Both the position numbers and the translations under genes were made by a program. The notes below the pieces were generated by a model, which made no database searches, was not told where the DNA came from, and saw only the letters and a list, made by a program, of their open reading frames with translations. This document shows, piece by piece, positions 58,591 through 64,000 of a stretch of 64,000 bases of DNA (positions are counted from its first letter, which is position 1; the number at the start of each line of letters is the position of its first letter). Origin of the DNA: Papio anubis (taxonomy: Eukaryota > Chordata > Mammalia > Primates > Cercopithecidae). Where the stretch lies: positions 78,269,754 through 78,333,753 of the forward strand of contig NC_044989.1 in NCBI RefSeq assembly GCF_008728515.1. The letters are read 5' to 3'.

Positions 58591-60463
58591 ATAATTTCTT
58601 GACACCATGTAATTCTCCATCACAATTATGAAATTATAATATTATAACAATTTAAACTCTTGCATGCATGGAGGAAACATTAAATAGCTAAACTCATAGT
58701 ACGTAATAGTAAGGAACACATAAGCTGTGTATCACTAACAATGCCACGAATGGTTTGGAACAGCATGCTGTAATTAAAGCCTTCCATTATAATTTTGCAG
58801 ATAAATATATACATTCATTCCAACTAACATCAGTGAAGGTTACATATCCCCTACATCCATGTATCAGTTCAAATAATATTTTGACTTAAATTAACAACAA
58901 ATAACATTTAGACTTAAAATTATCAATTTAAAAAAAGGAAGAAAGTAGGTTGGGGTTGTTACAACTCTTGAGATTTATGTATATTAGATAGGGCCTCAAA
59001 CTCATATATGTATATATTGTAATTTATTTTTCTAAAATAATATGAAAACACATAGAGCTGAAAGTTGGATATAAAATTATTTATAAAGCACTTTGAGATT
59101 AATTTGTCTGCATTGATATACATTTTAAATTATAATTTTATCCTATACTATCAATTTGCTATAATGTAATCAAGTTAATAAATTGGAAAATTGTATATGA
59201 TATGTAAATTTTCTCTTGCTACTTATTACAACTCTGAAAGTATTTTTGAAATGGAATATATTCTATTTAATATTCTTATCATTAGAAAGGCTTAGAGTAT
59301 TTTAATAAAGTTAAATTTAATTTACCCAATCCTATTTTTTTCTATCCATGAGAAATAATACTGTGTAATTGCCCTTTTATTCTTTCACTAGTTTGCTCAT
59401 ATTATAAAATAAGTGAATTCCTGGAACGTGGCTAAAGAGTTAAGTTTTTCTTATTGGGGGTGTCATCTTTCACAGCAAAATAATAAGGCTATTACTGTAA
59501 AAATAAAAAGAAGTCAATTATTTTTAGTAATAACATCATTCCAGAGGGTATGTTAATGATAACAGCTTGTGCTTCAGCTCATGTTTTTTTCAGAAATCCC
59601 TACTGAATTCTGAAATTAACAACATTATTCTCATGTCTTATAAATTTATAAAACACAATGACTTACAGAAATAAGCGGGTATAGTCACTGTGTGGCAAAG
59701 GAATGTTCCTTAATAAATGAATAATGAGAAGAATTAGTTTAATATAAACAAAAAAGGGCTTTTAAAACTATCTAAATTGATTCCAGAAACAGAAAGTTTA
59801 TGCTGATTCAGTTGGTAGAATGTGTGTTTTTGTGTGTGTGTGTGTGTGCATCCTTCATCCTCATGTCAATTCAAATTACATTTTGCTAACAAATAAATTT
59901 TTATAGCCAAATTTATCAATGAAGAAGAATGAAAAAAGAAGGAATGAAGAAAATAAATTAATAATGAATAAAAAGTGTATTATTTAGAGCAAAAATCTAT
60001 ATGAAACAGATATTTGAAACTGTAACCCACATTCTAGTCAAAACCCACACCATTTGCCTGTAAATATAAGTTTTTATTTACAAGTAAAATTATTTAATAA
60101 ATCACAGGCTCTTAAGAAGGAAATAGCATTAAAGATTCGACATCATCAATAGTTACAATCAGAAAAAGAGAAAAAAATACATTTAGAATACTTAATTTAA
60201 ATATATAGTTGGGCCTTAGTAAGACAGAAATACTAAATCACAAACAATTTAATAATTTGGGGAAGAGAAAATTATCTTAAATAAAATGCAAAACTGCAAA
60301 ACTTTTTAATGTAATGAGTTACAGCTTCATTGACTTAAAGCTAGAATTCTTACAAAAATAAAAGGAAATAATTAAATTAGTGGGTGTTATGAGGAAATTC
60401 AAGAGAACTAACACACTTAACATGATAATTCCAGGAGGAAAGAACTGAGTATAGAAAAAGCAA
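58591..60463. other. unassigned AT-rich DNA with a (GT)n
   Basis: No gene or confident repeat was recognised. A short (GT)n microsatellite lies at about 59822-59849. Confidence 0.4.
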
Positions 60464-60600
60464 CCTGGGAGGCTGAGGCAGGAGAATCACTTGAACCCGG
60501 GAGGTGGAGGTTGCAGTGAGCTTAGATGGTGCCACTGCACTCCAGCTCTGCCTCAAAAAAACAAAAAAAAACAAAAAACAAACAAACAAACAAACAAAAA
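60464..60600 (+). mobile_element. 5'-truncated Alu 3' end
   Basis: Only the last part of an Alu is present: CCTGGGAGGCTGAGGCAGG, GAACCCGGGAGGTGGAGG, GTGCCACTGCACTCCAGC. A small deletion precedes CTGCCTC and a (CAAA)n tail. The flanks are AT-rich and no target duplication was confirmed. Confidence 0.93.
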
Positions 60601-62000
60601 ACGTAGCTCAAGAAATAGTAGTATATACTTCTCATGTGAATGAAAAAATGGGGGCTTATCAAGTACCAGGAAAAATTAATAAATAAGAGCAGGAGAAAAG
60701 AATAACTTTTTTAAAAACATAATTCTCTCTCAAAAAAATTTAAAGCATGAAACATGCATTGATTCCATCATTGTGTGACGAATAGAGAATTTAGGAAACA
60801 TATTTGAGGTCATTCAGCAGTCCTCTGAAAATACCAGAAATACAAATAAGGTCTCATAATTGCCTTATACACAAGAAAATTATATAATAATGATAATAAA
60901 TCTTTCTTTTGTAGAACATTTCTTCACTAAGTGTAGACTGTCATTATAAAAATTATTTGTTCTCCTATGGTTATTATTGCAGGAGAAAGTCATTACTTCC
61001 ACTGCTATTACCAATTGAAAAGAAAGGTCAAGTCAATTGTTGAGAGATTGACAGAGGCACCGAAAATAAAAGCAAGGCTTTTAAAACTAAATTCCAATCA
61101 CTGTGCTTCAAACGAAAAGTAAAAGTCTAAATGAGAAAAAGCTAGGATATTTGTTCTGAATTAATTCAACAAGGAGACAAGGATGGTAGAGTTAATAATT
61201 AAAATATATATAAAAGATTTTGCTTTCTCTTTTTTTTGTACAAAGAACCCAAAACATTAAAATTAATTTTTTTAAGAAACTTTGTGATTTATAAAAGAAA
61301 TTAGATATGCTCTAGTCATACTGCTATAATATCTGAAATTTCTAGTTATTTAGCACATATTTCCTATTCTGTACTGAAGTAAAATTGCTAACAATCCTAA
61401 TATAAACTCAGCTTCATCTTTATTACTGATAGATTTCTCTGTGGTGACAGGAAATTTACAGATATAGTTTACATCACCTTCCACTACCACACATGAAATA
61501 AAAGTCATAATCCTTATTTCACCATTTTTAAAGCCCAATTTTAATGTAAAGTGGTTACATATCTACATATATGAATTTATAACTATATCAAAATTTTGAA
61601 TTTAAAAGTTGACAAGCAACCTGACAAGGGAAAACAATAATAGGAGTATTTTTATAGAAAAAAAAGCATAATCTTAGTCTTTTTCTGTAAAAAACTTACA
61701 AGTCAAAAATTATTGGAAAAATAGCTACAACATTTTGAGAGAAGAAATTATAATTTTATAATTTTATCACCAGAAAATTTATGTGTGTAATCAAAGCAAT
61801 ATCATGCTTAAATGCTCAAGGAATTTTAAAATATAGCAAATATACCTCTCCTAAAAAACTACTACACTACATGAATTAAAATAAAAATGTAAAAAAATAG
61901 GATATTGTATGAAAACTACAATAATGAATATTAAATCCACAGATAAGAAAAATAAGAATCAATTATTTTTAAAGTATTATTTTAAAATAAATGCTAAGGA
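60601..62000. other. unassigned AT-rich DNA
   Basis: No gene or repeat was recognised. Confidence 0.35.
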
Positions 62001-62034
62001 TGAGAACAATTTTTTTTTTTTGAGAACAATTTTT
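62001..62034. repeat. short tandem duplication with T run
   Basis: TGAGAACAATTTTT is repeated at 62001 and 62021, the first copy having a longer T run. Confidence 0.85.
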
Positions 62035-62071
62035 GAAAGTAAAATTTTGAGGGTAACTTATTTGTAAATAT

Positions 62072-62126
62072 ATTGAAATAATAGATTGAAATAATAGATA
62101 CATATTGAAATATATTGAAGTAATAG
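62072..62126. repeat. short tandem array, 13-bp unit
   Basis: ATTGAAATAATAG occurs twice perfectly (62072-62084 and 62085-62097), followed by a shortened and a variant copy (ATTGAAGTAATAG at about 62113-62125). Confidence 0.88.
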
Positions 62127-62730
62127 ATACAGTAAGAGAGGTTGAGAAGAAAAACATTTAAATTTTTATATTTGCATAAAAAGGGTTAATAGATTATGTT
62201 ATTATCAATGGTAGGTTTTTCAAGTAAAAATATAAACATACATAAGAGAGAAAAACAAAGAAGAATTGAAGTGGAGATGTTTAAGAAAATAATAGTTTGC
62301 ATAAACAAATTAGGAGGTAAAATTTTCAAACTTTGCCAGAGCACTTAAGAAAGAATAAATAAGGATAATTAGGATTGTAATAAAATATACAAAATTTATT
62401 ACAAGAAAGAAAATAATTTTCTGTCAATTAAGGAAATGCCTAAATTAATAACTAGAAATGTGCAACAATAGAGAAAAAAATCAAACTTAAACTTAAATGT
62501 ATAGAGAAAAATGATTTTGCCACAAAGAAAGGCATATATATGTGTAGTATATATTTTGCCTAGACAAATTTGGCATAAAAATTTAAGCAATGTTACCAGT
62601 GGAGGGTCTTGACTACCAACCATCCAGGTTATTGGCATTTTGAACAGAGAGTGGGACAAAACATAGAAACGAAGCGATTAAAGAACAAAACAATGAAAGT
62701 ACAGATCTATTGAAACAAAAGCACACCCCA
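62127..62730. other. unassigned AT-rich DNA
   Basis: No gene or repeat was recognised. The 86-codon minus frame (62399-62659) is hydrophobic by composition and has no known domain. Confidence 0.35.
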
Positions 62731-62994
62731 CACACTTTGGGAGGTCAACACAGGCAGATCATTTGGGGTCGGGAGTTCAGACCAGCCTGGCCAACAAGGT
62801 GAAACTCTGCCTCTACTAAAAATACAGAAAGTTAGCTGGGTGTGGTAGCACATGCCTATAATCCCAGCTACTCAGGAGACTGAGGCAGGAGAATTGCATG
62901 AACCAGAGACGCAGTGGTTGCAGTGAGCAGAGATTGCACCATTGCGCTCCATCCCAGGCAACAGAGTGAGACTCTATCTCAAAAAATAAAAAAT

Positions 62995-63021
<27 letters not shown>
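62731..63021 (+). mobile_element. AluS-like element, 5' truncated
   Basis: It enters at CACACTTTGGGAGGTCAAC and follows the Alu to GAGTGAGACTCTATCTC with a poly(A) tail of more than 20 A. It lacks the first 30 or so bases of the left arm. The minus-strand frame of 81 codons is Alu antisense. Confidence 0.93.
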
Positions 63022-63028
<7 letters not shown>

Positions 63029-63119
63029 CTCCACGGAGTGGGTTTGGCCTTGAGCAAGCAACTCAAGAGCACTGGTTACAGATTTTTTGGGGGAGTTAAA
63101 TACCCTCTAGAAATTTCCC

Positions 63120-63370
63120 ATTGGTGACTTAGTTACACCCTATGTAAATGAAGACCCGGCTGGCGACCAGTCTGATCAGTTGCGGGAGGTGAACTAGTTT
63201 TCATCTGCGAAGCCATGGAGAAGGTGGGGTTACAAAGGGAGTAGCCTTTGATCCTTTTGTTATTTGGGTGTGGAGAGGTGGAGTCTTCCTTTTGATTCAG
63301 TTCTAGCAAGTCAACCCATGTTGGCCTTAGGTTCCCTGCCTCCAGATACTATTCTCCTGCCTCACAATGA
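63120..63370 (+). mobile_element. possible ERV/LTR remnant
   Basis: This G+C-richer island has a TATGTAAATGAAGACCCGGC block, GCCATGGAGAAGGTGGGGTT and TGTTATTTGGGTGTGGAGAG. It looks like retroviral leader or LTR sequence but cannot be placed in a family by eye. Confidence 0.35.
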
Positions 63371-63546
63371 CAAGAGATCTGCTTAAGAAATGATGCTTTC
63401 ACAATGATGAAGCACAAATAAATCACCCCAAATGTAAAACTATTTGTCTATTTCTGGCCACATTATTGTTCATGAGAAAATGGTAAGAAAATACATTTCT
63501 AGAAATAAAATTGTTGAAAAAAATTTATCACCTATAGGAATTGCTT

Positions 63547-64000
63547 GTGTTAACCAAAATTTGAAGGCCTCCCCACAACCATCTTAATGGACTTCCTCCT
63601 CACCCAGGGCACCCCAAAATTTAACCTGAAAAACTGGTTCAAGTCATGACAGTAAGTGGGAGTTAGACATGCCTCAGTATACCCTTCCAAGATTAACATC
63701 AACACACACTTTAAGTCTGACTAGAAACATTTACAGTCTATTCTTTCTAAAGCCTGCTACTTGGAGGCTTCATCTGCATAATAAAATCTGAATCTCCTCA
63801 ACCCTTTATCTTAACCTAGACATTCCTTTCCATAGATAATAACTGTGAACCAATCAGAATATGTTTAAATCTATCTATGACCTGAAACTCCCCAACTTCA
63901 AGTTGCCCTACCCTTCTAGATAGAACCAGTGTAAATGTTACATGTATTGATTGATGTATTACATCTCCCTAAAATGTATAAAAGCAAGCTGTACCTTGAC
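63547..64000 (+). mobile_element. ERV1-type LTR, cut by the window end
   Basis: It starts near TGTGTTAACCAAAATTTGAA. It then has TTCATCTGCATAATAAAATC, AACTGTGAACCAATCAGAAT, GATTGATGTATTACATCTCC and a clean TATA box, TATAAAA at 63977-63983. The CCAAT and TATA boxes mark the U3 promoter. The transcription start, poly(A) signal and 3' end lie beyond base 64000. I do not name the family. Confidence 0.65.
63977..63983 (+). promoter_or_regulatory. TATA box of the right-edge LTR
   Basis: TATAAAA in the U3 of the LTR, with ACCAATCAGAAT about 125 bp upstream. Whether this promoter is still used is unknown. Confidence 0.6.

Noticed and set aside
1..64000. CRISPR arrays, bacterial operons, tRNA or rRNA genes
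   Set aside because: No spaced direct-repeat array, ribosome-binding-site-led gene run or tRNA-like stem set was seen. The Alu content shows a primate nuclear genome.

Overview
This window is AT-rich, gene-poor DNA from a catarrhine primate genome. It is packed with interspersed repeats: Alu elements, L1 fragments of several ages, MaLR/ERVL, ERV1 and ERVK LTRs, and Tigger and MER1 DNA transposons. I found no convincing host exon, tRNA, rRNA, CRISPR array or bacterial-type gene. Every long open frame examined lies in repeat sequence or is a chance frame. The youngest Alu (47057-47362) has sequence variants that I associate with the Old World monkey AluYR lineage rather than with human AluY. 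An Old World monkey such as a macaque, baboon or guenon is therefore my best guess; this is inference from one element.

Layout. 1-8.7 kb: a probable ERVL-like LTR end, an ERV1-like LTR (about 1508-2152), an intact MER1 hAT element with a perfect 8-bp target duplication (2384-2737), an old Alu piece, an (AT)n tract, an MLT1/MST LTR and an old L1 ORF1 fragment. 8.7-16 kb: mostly unassigned AT-rich DNA with two Alus, a truncated MST LTR, an L2 tail and an old L1 3' piece. 16-21.6 kb: an antisense L1ME-type 3' end broken up by an Alu with a (TTCC)n tail, an ERVL-like LTR with a local 54-bp duplication, another Alu and an MST LTR. 21.65-24.22 kb: a reversed Tigger1 with a decayed transposase gene and an inserted THE1/MST LTR. 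24.22-26.28 kb: an antisense L1 lacking its 3' UTR, joined directly to the Tigger. 26.28-32.55 kb: a sense L1MB-like element carrying a MER1, an AluY and a twin-primed (5'-inverted) L1PA.

32.5-39.6 kb: largely unassigned DNA with three Alus and one heavily eroded Alu relic with a CTTCTC-type tail. 39.66-42.16 kb: a complete two-LTR MaLR provirus on the minus strand. 45.95-46.44 kb: a solo ERVK-type LTR with a perfect 6-bp duplication. 47.06-47.36 kb: the AluYR. 47.40-49.64 kb: the 3' LTR, polypurine tract and decayed env end of a minus-strand ERV1. 49.64-55.26 kb: a sense L1MA with an internal deletion, itself carrying an MLT2 LTR and an Alu. 55.3-64 kb: scattered Alus, an L2-like stretch, unassigned DNA and, at the right edge, an ERV1-type LTR with a TATA box cut off by the window end.

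No set of genes here works together. The biology is the layered history of insertions, which the target-site duplications and nesting let one order. I saw nothing I would call a previously undescribed system. The most useful observations are the lineage-informative Alu, several datable nested insertions, the twin-primed L1, the Tigger-L1 deletion junction, and two low-complexity or eroded spots that may be assembly problems.
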